NCBI RefSeq assembly: GCF_028283685.1
Contig: NZ_JAPWKF010000006.1
Location: 419,729-483,728, forward strand
DNA: 64,000 nt
Reading direction: 5' to 3'
DNA from: Edaphobacter sp.
Lineage (GTDB): Bacteria > Acidobacteriota > Terriglobia > Terriglobales > Acidobacteriaceae
Shown: positions 33,694 through 43,452 of the stretch, piece by piece
Layout of the letters: each line of letters begins with the position of its first letter
Numbering within the stretch: position 1 is the stretch's first letter
Notes under the pieces: generated by a model
The model's database searches: none
Told to the model about the DNA's origin: nothing
What the model saw: the letters and a program-made list of their open reading frames with translations, nothing else
Position numbers and translations under genes: made by a program

Positions 33694-36645
33694 TTGTCGA
33701 CTACAACTACCACTGCCTCGCCCTTCGTCCTCCTTCCCAGTTCGCATGCGCGGTCTGGCGATAGCTTTCCCCAGGCGCACGAGCTTGAGCATGCGCTGAA
33801 GCATGCGGTGCGCGGCGAGGTCCGCTTCGATGCGGGATCGCGTGCGCTTTATGCCACGGATGCCTCGAACTATCGCCACATCCCCATCGGGCTGGTGATT
33901 CCTCTGGATGAAGAGGACTGCATTGCGACGATGGCGGTGTGCCGCAGCTTTGGAGCGCCGGTGCTCTCGCGCGGCGGCGGCACGTCGCTGGCGGGGCAGG
34001 GCACCAATGCGGCGGTGATCCTCGACTTTTCGAAGTACATGAACAAGATGGGCACGGTGGATCCGGCGACGCGGACGGTGCATGTGCAGCCGGGCATCGT
34101 GCTGGATCGCGTGCGCGAGGCGGCGGAGACGTTTGCGCTGACGTATGCGCCGGACCCGGCGACGCACAGCCGCTGCACTATCGGCGGCATGATCGGCAAC
34201 AACTCCTGCGGCGTGCATGCGCTGATGGGCGGTAAGACGGTGGACAATATTCAGTCGCTCGACATCCTGCTGTACGACGGCACGCGGATGACGGTGGGTG
34301 CGACGAGCGATGAGGAGCTGGCCGCGAAGATCGCCGCCGGTGGCCGCGAGGGCGAGTTGTATGCGGGGCTGAAGAGTATCCGTGATCGTTACTCGGATCT
34401 GGTGCGGGAGAAGTTTCCCAACATCCCACGGCGCGTCTCCGGCTATAACCTCGACGAGCTGTTGCCGGAGAATCACTTCAACGTGGCGCGTGCGCTGGTG
34501 GGCAGCGAAGGTACGTGCGCGATGATCCTGGGCGCGACGCTGAACCTGGTGGAGAGTCCGCAGTTCCGCACGCTGGTGGGCATCGGGTTCGAGGATGTTT
34601 TTATTGCCGCAGATCATGTGCCGCTGGTGCTGACGCACAAGCCGATCGGCCTTGAAGGCATGGATGGGCTGCTGCTGGATTCGCTGCGATCGAAGCAGAA
34701 GGCGCTGAACGATATTCCCCTGCTGCCGGAGGGGCGCGGGTTTCTGCTGGCGGAGTTTGGCGGAGCGACGCAGGCCGAGGCGGATGAGTTGGCACACCGT
34801 CTGGTCGAAGCGCTGAAGGGCATCACGCACGCGCGGGTCTACGACCACGATGAGGCGCATCGCGTGTGGGCGATCCGCGAGTCGGGGCTGGGAGCGACGG
34901 CGTTTGTGCCGGGCAAGCGCACGGGCTGGGAGGGCTGGGAGGATGCGGCGGTCGGGCCGGAGCAGCTGGGCTCGTACCTGCGTGCGATCTATGCGCTGAT
35001 GCAGCAGTTCGGCTACTGGAGCCCGATGTATGGGCACTTTGGGCAGGGCTGCGTGCATATGCGCCTGAGCTTCGACCTGGAGAGTGAGAAGGGCATCCTC
35101 GACTTCCGCGAGTTCATGGATAAGGCAGCGGACATTGCGCTGGCGCACGGCGGTTCGCTCTCGGGTGAGCACGGCGATGGGCAGGCGCGTGGAGCTCTGC
35201 TGCCGAAGATGTTTGGGCCGGAGCTGATGGAAGGCCTGCGCGAGTTCAAGCGGCTGTTCGATCCGCAGTTGAAGATGAATCCGTACAAGCTGATCGATCC
35301 GCACGAGATGCACGAGGATCTGCGGCTTGGCGTGGATTACAAGCCCTGGCAGCCGGAGACGCACTTCGCCTTCGCCGAGGATGAGGGCTCGTTTGCGCGC
35401 GCGACGTTGCGTTGCGTGGGTGTGGGCGCCTGCCGCAAGGCCGATGCGGGAACGATGTGTCCCAGCTACATGGCGACGGGCGAGGAGCAGCACTCCACGC
35501 GTGGCCGCGCTCACCTGCTGTGGGAGCTGATGCAGCGCGAGGTGCTGCCGGACGACTGGGCGAACGAACAGGTGCGCGAGTCGCTGGACCTGTGCCTGTC
35601 GTGCAAGGCGTGCAAGAGCGAGTGTCCGGTCTCGGTGGACATGGCGACGTACAAGGCGGAGTTTCTCTCGCATCACTATGAGAAGCACTCGCGGCCGGTT
35701 GCGCATTATGCCTTCGGGCGCATCGACCGGCTGGCGAAGCTGGCGTCGATTGCGCCGGGCATCGTGAATGCGATCAACGCCGCGCCGGGGATCTCGCAGC
35801 TGATGCGGAAGGTGCTGCATATTCATCCAAGCCGCACGTTCCCGAAGTTCGCGCGCCCGTTTACGCCGGACCGCAGGATGGCGAAGGATGCGCGGAGGCT
35901 GCGTGGCAACCGGCGCGAGGCGTTATCTGAGGATGCGCCGAAGGTCTTTCTGTGGGCCGACACGTTCAACAACTACTTCCATCCGGCGACGATGAGCGCG
36001 GCGCACCAGGTGCTGACCTCTGCTGGCTTCGAGGTCACGCTGCCGAATCGTCATCTATGCTGCGGTCGTCCGCTGTACGACTTCGGACTGCTGGATACGG
36101 CGAAGCAGTATCTGGCGAAGATTCTCGACGCGCTGACACCGCAGATCGAAGCGGGCACGCCGGTGGTGGTGCTGGAGCCGAGCTGCGCGTCGGTCTTTCG
36201 CGATGAGATGGTGAACCTCTTCCCCAACGATCCGCGCGCGAAGAAGCTGCGTTCGCAGATCAGGCTGCTGAGCGAGTTCCTGGTGGAGTTTGCGCCGGGG
36301 TACGAGGTGCCGAAGATCGACGGCAAGATCGTGCTGCACGGCCACTGCCATCACAAGGCGGGGCCGGGGATGAAGGACGAGGTCGCGATCCTGAAGGCGA
36401 CGGGGGCCGACGTGCAGCTGCTGGATTCGGGCTGCTGCGGCATGGCGGGGCCGTTTGGATTTGAAGACGACAAGTACGAGGTCTCGCAGACGCTGGGCGA
36501 GCGTGTGCTGCTGCCCGCGGTGCGCAGCAATCCGCAGGCGATTGTGGTCTCCGACGGCTTCAGCTGTTGCGAGCAGATTACGCAGAACACTACCGCGCGT
36601 CCGAAGCACCTGGCTGAGGTGCTGGCGGAGGCGGAGCGCGGCTGA
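33694..36645 (+). CDS. FAD-binding and Fe-S dehydrogenase (YdiJ / D-2-hydroxyglutarate or D-lactate dehydrogenase type)
   Basis: A 983-residue fused oxidoreductase starting at TTG 33694. An FAD domain of the VAO/GlcD type comes first (SRGGGTSLAGQGTNAAVILD; GGMIGNNSCGVHAL). The FAD C-terminal domain has YGHFGQGCVHMRLSF and LSGEHGDGQARGALL. Then a ferredoxin-like region has CVGVGACRKADAG with CPSYMAT and CLSCKACKSECPV for two [4Fe-4S] clusters, and two CCG domains (HLCCGRPLYDFG, SGCCGMAGPFGFED). This order fits YdiJ-like enzymes oxidising D-2-hydroxy acids to feed electrons to the quinone pool. The DUF1338 neighbour points to D-2-hydroxyglutarate as substrate. Confidence 0.87.
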   Translation: MSTTTTTASPFVLLPSSHARSGDSFPQAHELEHALKHAVRGEVRFDAGSRALYATDASNYRHIPIGLVIPLDEEDCIATMAVCRSFGAPVLSRGGGTSLAGQGTNAAVILDFSKYMNKMGTVDPATRTVHVQPGIVLDRVREAAETFALTYAPDPATHSRCTIGGMIGNNSCGVHALMGGKTVDNIQSLDILLYDGTRMTVGATSDEELAAKIAAGGREGELYAGLKSIRDRYSDLVREKFPNIPRRVSGYNLDELLPENHFNVARALVGSEGTCAMILGATLNLVESPQFRTLVGIGFEDVFIAADHVPLVLTHKPIGLEGMDGLLLDSLRSKQKALNDIPLLPEGRGFLLAEFGGATQAEADELAHRLVEALKGITHARVYDHDEAHRVWAIRESGLGATAFVPGKRTGWEGWEDAAVGPEQLGSYLRAIYALMQQFGYWSPMYGHFGQGCVHMRLSFDLESEKGILDFREFMDKAADIALAHGGSLSGEHGDGQARGALLPKMFGPELMEGLREFKRLFDPQLKMNPYKLIDPHEMHEDLRLGVDYKPWQPETHFAFAEDEGSFARATLRCVGVGACRKADAGTMCPSYMATGEEQHSTRGRAHLLWELMQREVLPDDWANEQVRESLDLCLSCKACKSECPVSVDMATYKAEFLSHHYEKHSRPVAHYAFGRIDRLAKLASIAPGIVNAINAAPGISQLMRKVLHIHPSRTFPKFARPFTPDRRMAKDARRLRGNRREALSEDAPKVFLWADTFNNYFHPATMSAAHQVLTSAGFEVTLPNRHLCCGRPLYDFGLLDTAKQYLAKILDALTPQIEAGTPVVVLEPSCASVFRDEMVNLFPNDPRAKKLRSQIRLLSEFLVEFAPGYEVPKIDGKIVLHGHCHHKAGPGMKDEVAILKATGADVQLLDSGCCGMAGPFGFEDDKYEVSQTLGERVLLPAVRSNPQAIVVSDGFSCCEQITQNTTARPKHLAEVLAEAERG

Positions 36646-36687
36646 TGCGAGGCCCGGCTTCGACCAGCGCGATCTGGAGAGACGGGT

Positions 36688-37947
36688 TTAGTAGCGCAGC
36701 TCGCCGATGAAGACCTGGTAGGGCTGGAGCGTCATGCCGTCGAGGTGCATTGCGCCCATGGCGTCGTCGGTGCGCAGCACGGTGCGCAGGAAGCTGCCGC
36801 GCAGGTGCAGCTTCTGGACGTCTTCTTTAAGAGAGAGCGTGACCGGCTTGTCGGAGAGGTTTTCGACGACCACGATGGGTGGCGTCGCGGACGAGGCCGA
36901 CTGAGGCCGACGTACCCAGGCCAGCACGTTCTGGTCGTCGTGGTTGAGCACGGTGATGGCGCCGGAGGAGATGGTGCGATTGCTGTGGCTGAGCGCGATG
37001 AGCTGGCGGTACCAGTTCAGGAGTGACGAGCTGGAGGCGTTGCCTTCGGCCTCGGTGCCGGGCGCGGGCTGCTCGCCCTTCTTCGGCTCGCCGAAGGTGA
37101 TGGCTGCGGTGCTGTCGGCGAGGCCGAGCTCCTGCCCCCAGTAGAGGATCGACGCGGCGCGGGTGGTTAGCAGCATGGCGGCGATGGTCTTAGCGGCGGC
37201 CTCGCTGGCGGAGCCACTGCCCAGACGGCCGAGGCTGCGCTTGAGGCCGGGGCCGTCGGAGAAGAGCAGCGGGGTGGTGCGGCCCTGGTCGGCGAGCTGC
37301 TGCGCGGACTCGAGGGCGGGACGGATGGTTGAGGCGGAGAGCTTCTCCTGCGTGGCCGCGGCGTCGGTGACGAGCATGGGCAGGTCGGCGCTGTGCTGGT
37401 CGGGCGAGGAGAGATTCGTAAGGTCGCCGATGACGATGCGCTGCCCCGCGAAGCCGCCGCTGGCGCGCTTGAGGTCGGCGAGCTGCTGCGCGGAGGCCCC
37501 GGGGGCGTAGAAGCCGGCGGCTCCGTGGACGAGCCAGAGGCGCGCGGCGGAGTTGAGATCGGTGGTGCGGGCGTCGATCTCGGTGAGGACGCGGATATTG
37601 AACTGGCTGGCGTTGCGGATGATCTCCTCGAAGTCATCCATGGTGCCAAGCGCGGGGTCGATGGGCTGTTTGGCGTCGGCTGTGCTCAGCGAGGTCAGCA
37701 GCAGGGCATCGACGCCGAGGGAGTGGACGTAGTCCATGTGTCCGGCGAGACCGTGCAGGCCGCCGAAGCCGCGAGGGTCGGCGCGATAGATGACGGGCCG
37801 CTTCCACCAGGGGGCGGCGGTCATGCCGGAGCCGACCCAGCCGGGGCGGGCCAGGGTCTGAGCGCCAGTCGAGGAGGCGAGGGCAACGAGGAGGGCGGCC
37901 CCGGCGGACCGGAACAGGAGGAGGGAGGAGAGTTTCCGCATATTCAT
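36688..37947 (-). CDS. Exported GH13-like protein lacking the catalytic residues
   Basis: A 419-residue exported protein. A signal peptide (MNMRKLSSLLLFRSAGAALL, then VALASSTGAQ) precedes an alpha-amylase-like barrel: RPVIYRADPRGFGGLHGLAG, HMDYVHSLGVDALLLTSL and GTMDDFEEIIRNASQFNIRV match GH13 strands. The catalytic regions are altered: TEIDARTTD in place of D-x-V-x-N-H, GAAGFYAPG in place of GFRxD (no nucleophile Asp), IVIGDLTN where a Glu is expected and LLFSDGPG for the N-H-D region. ILYWGQELGLA survives. It cannot act as a normal amylase; a sugar-binding or scaffold role, as in inactive SLC3A2-type proteins, is possible. A C-terminal beta domain ends LQPYQVFIGELRY. Confidence 0.8.
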   Translation of the reverse strand: MNMRKLSSLLLFRSAGAALLVALASSTGAQTLARPGWVGSGMTAAPWWKRPVIYRADPRGFGGLHGLAGHMDYVHSLGVDALLLTSLSTADAKQPIDPALGTMDDFEEIIRNASQFNIRVLTEIDARTTDLNSAARLWLVHGAAGFYAPGASAQQLADLKRASGGFAGQRIVIGDLTNLSSPDQHSADLPMLVTDAAATQEKLSASTIRPALESAQQLADQGRTTPLLFSDGPGLKRSLGRLGSGSASEAAAKTIAAMLLTTRAASILYWGQELGLADSTAAITFGEPKKGEQPAPGTEAEGNASSSSLLNWYRQLIALSHSNRTISSGAITVLNHDDQNVLAWVRRPQSASSATPPIVVVENLSDKPVTLSLKEDVQKLHLRGSFLRTVLRTDDAMGAMHLDGMTLQPYQVFIGELRY

Positions 37948-38381
37948 TGGTTGGTCTGACGCTTCTCCGCGCCGCGTCGCCTTATGGAGGCGCGACGGGT
38001 CCCTTCGATGCTAACGCCCAGGCCTCCCGGGGCCAAAAAGATAAGGGGAACCAGCTAAATAAAACAAAGAAATAAGTGCGTCATCCTGCCGGAGCCGAAG
38101 GCGAGTCCGCTAACTGAATTTATGCAATGGTTTAGATGATTTCAGTGGGTCGGAACGTCTGGTTCCGGGGCTAAGAACCCATCATTTTCCTTGATAAACC
38201 GCATCAATCACAGCTTGTCAGAGGCAAGTTTTAAAGCTAGGTTAAAACATCACCGTATACAAAAGACCCGAAGGTACATCCATGACGATGTGCACCTGCG
38301 CTTTTCTCAACTGAGCGCCTTCCCGTCCATATCTTTAAGCCCCGTTCGTTTTGCTGAAACGTTTAACAGGAGAGCCTTATC
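37948..38381. other. Intergenic region upstream of the TonB-dependent receptor
   Basis: 434 bases between divergent genes, A/T-richer than the coding sequence around it. It must hold the receptor promoter, but several weak -10-like hexamers exist (for example TATACA at 38256-38261) and none pairs with a good -35. No gene, tRNA or riboswitch recognised. Confidence 0.4.
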
Positions 38382-41300
38382 ATGAAGTCGTTTTCGAGGT
38401 ATCTGTATCTCGTGCTTTTGGTCGTGGTGTCTGCGATGACACCATCCCTTAAAGCACAGACCTTCCGTGGCGGTATCGCCGGAACGGTTCAGGATTCCAG
38501 TGGCGCCGCGGTTCCTGGAGCGAAGGTGTTGTTGACCGGCACAGAGACCGGCTTCAAGCGCGAGATGGTTACGACCAGCTCGGGCGGCTTCAGCTTTCAG
38601 GACATTCCGCTGGGAAGCTACTCCATCGAGGTTTCGTCGGAGGGCTTTGCGGCGAAGAAGGTCGACAAGATTGTGGTCGGCGCCGGTCAGGTCTACGCGC
38701 TTGACGTGAAGCTGGGAATCGCTTCGACCAACGAGCTGGTGGACGTCAATGCCGATGCGGTGGCTGTCGATACGCTCTCCACGACAAATACCTCGGTGGT
38801 TCCCGGTCAGGCCGTCTCGGACATTCCGCTGAATGGCCGCGACTTTACGCAGCTGATCAAGATTACGCCCGGCATGAACGGCGCGGGTTCGATGAACGGC
38901 TCGCGTACGAACCAGAACAACTGGCAGATCGACGGCGTCGATAACAACGACATCTTTCATAACGCGCAGGGCGCGAACCAGGGCGGCGTCTCCGGCGTGG
39001 CCGGTGTGACGTTGCCGATCGAGGCGATCGATCAGTTCTCGGTGCAGTCGCAGGGCAATGCCGAGGTGGGCCGCAACGGTGGCGGCCTGATCAACATGGT
39101 GGTCAAGAGCGGCACCAACCAGTTCCACGGAAGCGCGTACTACTATCTGCGCAACGAGTTCTTCGCGTCCAAGAGCGCTTTCCTCGCTCCCACGGACCGC
39201 AAGCCGGAGATCCGCAACAATCAGTGGGGCGCCTCGGTGGGTGGCCCGGTGATCAAGGACAAGCTGTTCTTCTTTATCAACTATGAGCGCCAGAAGTACA
39301 TCATCGGCGCCCAGTCGGCGGCGACCGAGCCGACAGATGCCTGGGTCAGCCAGGCACAGAGCCTGCTGGCGGCACACAATATTCCGGTGAGCCAGACCTC
39401 GATGAACCTGCTGACGGCCCTGTGGCCCTACGGCAACAAGGCTGGTGCGGCAACGACCAATAACATTCTCGATCCTCGTCCGCAGAACGGCTACAGCGAC
39501 AACGTCGTGGGCAAGATCGACTGGAACATCAACTCGAAGCAGACGCTCTCGGTGCGTGCCTTCATCGGCTCCGGCCGCCAGCTGGGCAACGCCGGCGTCA
39601 ACGTCTACGAGTACTACCAGCTGGCTCCGACGCATGTGAACAACTACGCCGTGACGCACAACTGGATGATCAACAACCATCTGTCGAACCAGCTGCTGGC
39701 CGGTGTGAACTACTTCGGTCAGACGTTCAATGACAACGTTCACAACCAGAACATTCCGGCTCTGGGTCTGAACACCGAGGTGACGGACCCGACGCTGTAC
39801 GGTGCGCCGTCGATCACGATCACGAACTTCGACCAGGTCGGCGTCACGCCTCCGCTGGGCCGCCAGGACTACACCGGTCACCTGACCGATACGGCGACCT
39901 ACGTCTACGGCAAGCACCAGATCCGTTTCGGCGGCGAGTTCCGCCGGAACTACATGAACCTGCTCTACCAGCGCAATATCCGCGGAACCTTCGGTTTCAA
40001 CGGTCAGTCATCGTCGCTGGCCGGAGCCAACTCCTACGTCAACGACTCGTCGTTCGAGCTGCCGGGCGGTGGCGTAAGCTGCTCCGCGACACCGACCAGC
40101 GATGCCTGCGCCAGCAACTACTCGGTGCGTGCCCTGGCTGACTTCCTGGCAGGATACGCAGCTACAGGCAGCATCGCACGCGGTCAGCTGCAGCGCGATC
40201 TTTACGTCAACCAGTGGGATGTCTTCGCACAGGATCAGTACCAGGTTACCGACAAGCTGACCCTGAACTATGGCATTCGCTGGGACTTCTCCGGTCCGGT
40301 CTATTCGACCGACGGTACGCTCTCGAACTTCAACCCGAACTCCTCGACCGGCTACTCGATTGTGGGCACGGACATCAGCACGCTCTATCCGCGCCGCTAC
40401 ACCAACTTCTCGCCGCGCTTCGGCTTCAGCGAGAAGGTTACGGACAAGCTGGTGGTTCGCGGAACCTACGGCCTGTTCTTCGATCTGCCGAACCTGAACG
40501 GCTTCTTTGACAACCGTCCCGGCAACGGCGCTTCGGCTGGTGTTCAGGCGAATAACGCAGGTCCGAACCCGGTCTTTGCGGTGTCGAAGTCTGCTCCGTA
40601 TCAGATCGTCACCAATGTCGATCCGCTGCCCTCGACGCCGGGTTCCGGCGCGATCTTCGGCGTCTCGACGGTGTCGCAGGACTTCAAGAACGCCTATCTG
40701 CAGAACTTCAACCTGAACGCCGAGTACCAGCTTGGCCGCAACACCGTGGCTCAGGTGAGCTACGTCGGTTCGGTCTCGCGTCACCTGTTCAACCTGCGTG
40801 ACATCAACCAGGCCGCCCAGAATACGACGGGCAGCACCGACCAGACCAGCCGTCCGTACTATTCGAAGTTCCCGTCCTTTGGCGCAATCAACCAGTATGA
40901 GTCTTCCGGAAGCGGCAATTACAGCTCGTTCCAGGCGATGCTCCGCACCTCGAACTTTCACGGTTTGAGTGCGCAGGGCTCGTACACCTTTGGCCACGCT
41001 CTCGATCAGGTGTCCGGAACCCGTGGCTATGCTCCGCAGAACTCGCTGAACCTGGCGGCTGAGTATGGCAACGCCGACTTCGATGTGCGCCACACCTTCA
41101 ACGGCTACCTCGTCTATGAGCTGCCGAAGTTCGGTGGTCCCCGTGTCCTGACGCAGGGATGGGAGGTCAACAGCTTCCTGACCTTCTATACCGGCAGCCC
41201 GGTCACGCCGAGGACCGGCAATAACAACTCCGGCGTAGGTGAGTTCAAGGATCGTGTGACGATGGTCGCTAACCCGAATACGGTCAGCCGTGCCTTCCAG

Positions 41301-41651
41301 CGCAATTCGAGCGGAACCGGTTACGTGCAGTGGTTCTCGCCGGCGGCTTATGCTCTTCCGACGGCCGGAACCTTCAGCGCGACACCTCGCAACTCGGTCT
41401 ACGGTCCTGGCTTCGGCACGGTCGACGCCTCGCTGATCAAGAACACGACGCTGCACGAAAACCTGAAGCTCCAGCTGCGTGCGGAGATGTTCAATATCAC
41501 CAACCGCCTGAACCTGGCGCCGCTAAGCGGCTCCTTCGGTTCGAGCAACTTCGGTCAGTCGACGGATACGGTCGGCGATTACAACGGTGCTCCCGGACTT
41601 GGTTCGGGCGAGCCGTTCAACGTGCAGTTTGCTGCCAAGATTCTCTTCTAA
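38382..41651 (+). CDS. TonB-dependent receptor with N-terminal carboxypeptidase-like domain (Oar-like)
   Basis: A 1089-residue outer-membrane receptor typical of Acidobacteriota. Signal peptide: residues 1-26 (MKSFSRYLYLVLLVVVSAMT, then SLKAQ). The CarboxypepD_reg-like domain (about 27-115) includes RGGIAGTVQDSSGAAVPGAK and GGFSFQDIPLGSYSIEV. A TonB plug (about 120-245) has DIPLNGRDFTQLIKITPG, WQIDGVDNNDIFHNAQG and INMVVKSGTNQFHGSAYYY. The remaining barrel ends in FNVQFAAKILF with a terminal Phe. AGGAGAG precedes ATG 38382. It imports or binds unknown large substrates such as peptides or oligosaccharides. It has its own terminator; the M28 peptidase follows. Confidence 0.93.
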   Translation: MKSFSRYLYLVLLVVVSAMTPSLKAQTFRGGIAGTVQDSSGAAVPGAKVLLTGTETGFKREMVTTSSGGFSFQDIPLGSYSIEVSSEGFAAKKVDKIVVGAGQVYALDVKLGIASTNELVDVNADAVAVDTLSTTNTSVVPGQAVSDIPLNGRDFTQLIKITPGMNGAGSMNGSRTNQNNWQIDGVDNNDIFHNAQGANQGGVSGVAGVTLPIEAIDQFSVQSQGNAEVGRNGGGLINMVVKSGTNQFHGSAYYYLRNEFFASKSAFLAPTDRKPEIRNNQWGASVGGPVIKDKLFFFINYERQKYIIGAQSAATEPTDAWVSQAQSLLAAHNIPVSQTSMNLLTALWPYGNKAGAATTNNILDPRPQNGYSDNVVGKIDWNINSKQTLSVRAFIGSGRQLGNAGVNVYEYYQLAPTHVNNYAVTHNWMINNHLSNQLLAGVNYFGQTFNDNVHNQNIPALGLNTEVTDPTLYGAPSITITNFDQVGVTPPLGRQDYTGHLTDTATYVYGKHQIRFGGEFRRNYMNLLYQRNIRGTFGFNGQSSSLAGANSYVNDSSFELPGGGVSCSATPTSDACASNYSVRALADFLAGYAATGSIARGQLQRDLYVNQWDVFAQDQYQVTDKLTLNYGIRWDFSGPVYSTDGTLSNFNPNSSTGYSIVGTDISTLYPRRYTNFSPRFGFSEKVTDKLVVRGTYGLFFDLPNLNGFFDNRPGNGASAGVQANNAGPNPVFAVSKSAPYQIVTNVDPLPSTPGSGAIFGVSTVSQDFKNAYLQNFNLNAEYQLGRNTVAQVSYVGSVSRHLFNLRDINQAAQNTTGSTDQTSRPYYSKFPSFGAINQYESSGSGNYSSFQAMLRTSNFHGLSAQGSYTFGHALDQVSGTRGYAPQNSLNLAAEYGNADFDVRHTFNGYLVYELPKFGGPRVLTQGWEVNSFLTFYTGSPVTPRTGNNNSGVGEFKDRVTMVANPNTVSRAFQRNSSGTGYVQWFSPAAYALPTAGTFSATPRNSVYGPGFGTVDASLIKNTTLHENLKLQLRAEMFNITNRLNLAPLSGSFGSSNFGQSTDTVGDYNGAPGLGSGEPFNVQFAAKILF

Positions 41652-41678
41652 GGAAGATGTCCGCAACGGCTAAACCGT

Positions 41679-41718
41679 TACAGGCTGAGAACAACTGTTC
41701 TCAGCCTGTACTTTTTGT
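41679..41718 (+). terminator. Strong terminator of the TonB receptor gene
   Basis: A 14-bp stem (TACAGGCTGAGAAC at 41679-41692 with GTTCTCAGCCTGTA at 41697-41710), loop AACT, then CTTTTTGT. Confidence 0.92.
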
Positions 41719-41758
41719 TGCCGCGTTGCCGCGGCGAAGCAGATCAAGGAGAGTTTCG

Positions 41759-43313
41759 ATGAAGCGTTTTGCTGCGTTTGTGACAGGTGTTTCTCTGCTG
41801 GCGGGGCAGGCCGGGATGGCCCAGATGGGAGCTCCGGGGGAGCGACAGGCGTCGCTGCCTGCGTCGTCCGGGCCGCTGGCTGCGAAGTATAAGTCCGATG
41901 CCGACAAGATCATTGCTGCGGCGATGTCGGACAACGATGGCTATGCCGCGCTGGCGTATCTGACCGATCACGTCGGCAAGCGACTCAGCGGATCGACGCA
42001 GCTGAACACGGCGGTGGCCTGGGGCGCGGAGCTGATGAAGAAGGCCGGTCTCGAGAACGTGCAGGTCCAGCCGGTGATGGTGCCGCGCTGGGTGCGTGGC
42101 GAGGAGTCGGCCACGATCACCTACAAGGGCGAGGCGGGCACGATCGTGAAGCCGCTGCACATGCTGGGGCTGGGTATGAGTGTGGGAACGCCGAAGAAGG
42201 GCATCACGGCTCCCGCGGTGTTTGTGCACGACTTCGCCGAGCTGGACAAGCTGCCGGACAGCGAGGTGAAGGGCAGGATCGTCGTCTTCAACCCCGGCTG
42301 GCACGGCTATGGCGTGGGGTCGATGTATCGGGTGGGCGGGCCTTCGCGCGCGGCGGCTCGCGGAGCGGCGGCGGTGCTGGTGCGTTCAGCGACGGGGCTG
42401 GCGATGCAGACGCCGCACACCGGCACGCTGCGTTATGACGAGAAGCAGGCGAAGATTCCGGCGGCGGCGATCAGCGTGGAAGACGCGATGCTGATCGAGC
42501 GTCTCGCCAAGGAGGGCCCGGTGACGGTGCACCTTGCGATGGAGGCGCACATGGAGCCTGATGTGAAGGCGGGCAACGTGATGGGCGAGATCGTCGGCTC
42601 CGAGCATCCGGAGCAGGTGGTGGTGCTGGGCGGCCACATCGACTCGTGGGACGTGGGCCAGGGAGCGCAGGACGACGGTGGCGGCATCATCTCGGCGTTT
42701 GAGGCGGTCTCGCTGCTGCACAAGCTCGGCCTGAAGCCGAAGCGCACGATTCGCGTGGTGTTCTGGGTGAACGAGGAGAACGGCGATGCGGGCGGTATTG
42801 CCTATCGCAAGTGGATCGGCGACAGGATCGGAGACCAGGTGGCGGCGATCGAGAGCGATATGGGTGTGGAGAAGCCGCTGGGCATCGGCTATGGCGGATT
42901 CTTCTTCGCCGGGCCTCGCCGGGCTAAGTCGCCGGCCTCCGGAGCGGCTGCGGCGCCTGCACTGCCTACAGCGGAGGACTTCGATGTGAAGTCGCTCCCG
43001 CAGGACGCGCAGCAGTCGTTTGCCACGCTGCAGGATATTGCCTCGCTGCTGGTGCCGATCGGCGCGGATACGGTTTTGCCCGGCGGCGGCGGTTCGGACA
43101 TCGGGCCGACGACGGCGGATGGCGTGCCTGCGCTGGCTCCGCGCACGGTGGGGGAGCACTACTTCGACTGGCATCACACCGAGGCCGATACCTTCGACAA
43201 GGTGGATGAGGATGCCTTCAAGAAGAACACGGCGCTGCTGTACGGTGCTGTCGTATGTGCTGGCCGACATGGATGGGCGCCTCGCGGGGGAGAAGTCGAG
43301 CGCGCACGAGTAG
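41759..43313 (+). pseudogene. Exported M28 family zinc peptidase, single-base frameshift near the C-terminus
   Basis: An aminopeptidase-type M28 enzyme of 517 residues when repaired. The start is ATG 41759 with a signal peptide (MKRFAAFVTGVSLLAGQAG). A PA domain is inserted around residues 140-280 (PAVFVHDFAELDKLPDSEVK, RGAAAVLVRSATG). Zinc ligands are visible: GGHIDSWDVGQGAQDDGGG, NEENGDAGG, IESDMG and DWHHTEADTFDKVD. The long frame runs to 43396 through a terminator hairpin. Removing a T at 43241 gives VLSYVLADMDGRLAGEKS and a stop at 43311-43313, just before the terminator, with an exact codon count. An intact family C-terminus is therefore one base away; error or mutation cannot be told. 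Confidence 0.82.
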
Positions 43314-43336
43314 GTGGGATCGGCGATGCAGGAACG

Positions 43337-43365
43337 GCGGCTGTCCTTTGGGGCAGCCGCTTTTT
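43337..43365 (+). terminator. Terminator after the M28 peptidase
   Basis: A 10-bp stem with one G-U pair (GCGGCTGTCC at 43337-43346 with GGGCAGCCGC at 43351-43360), loop TTTG, then TTTTTAT. It follows the repaired M28 stop at 43313. Confidence 0.88.
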
Positions 43366-43452
43366 ATGTGTTCCAGAGAACAATCGCGTAGAGTGATCTG
43401 GTTCGACCGACTGTGGGCCTCTGAAAGACTTTGGCAGCCGTGGAGGTGGTGG

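Noticed and set aside
32512..35826. A 1104-codon open frame on the minus strand over the DUF1338 and dehydrogenase genes
   Set aside because: Composition is almost all Arg, His, Leu and Gln with no domains; it mirrors two well-supported genes.
43255..43452. Upstream extension of the 43453 membrane protein
   Set aside because: It overlaps the end of the M28 gene and its terminator and lacks a ribosome site, whereas GGAGG precedes 43453.
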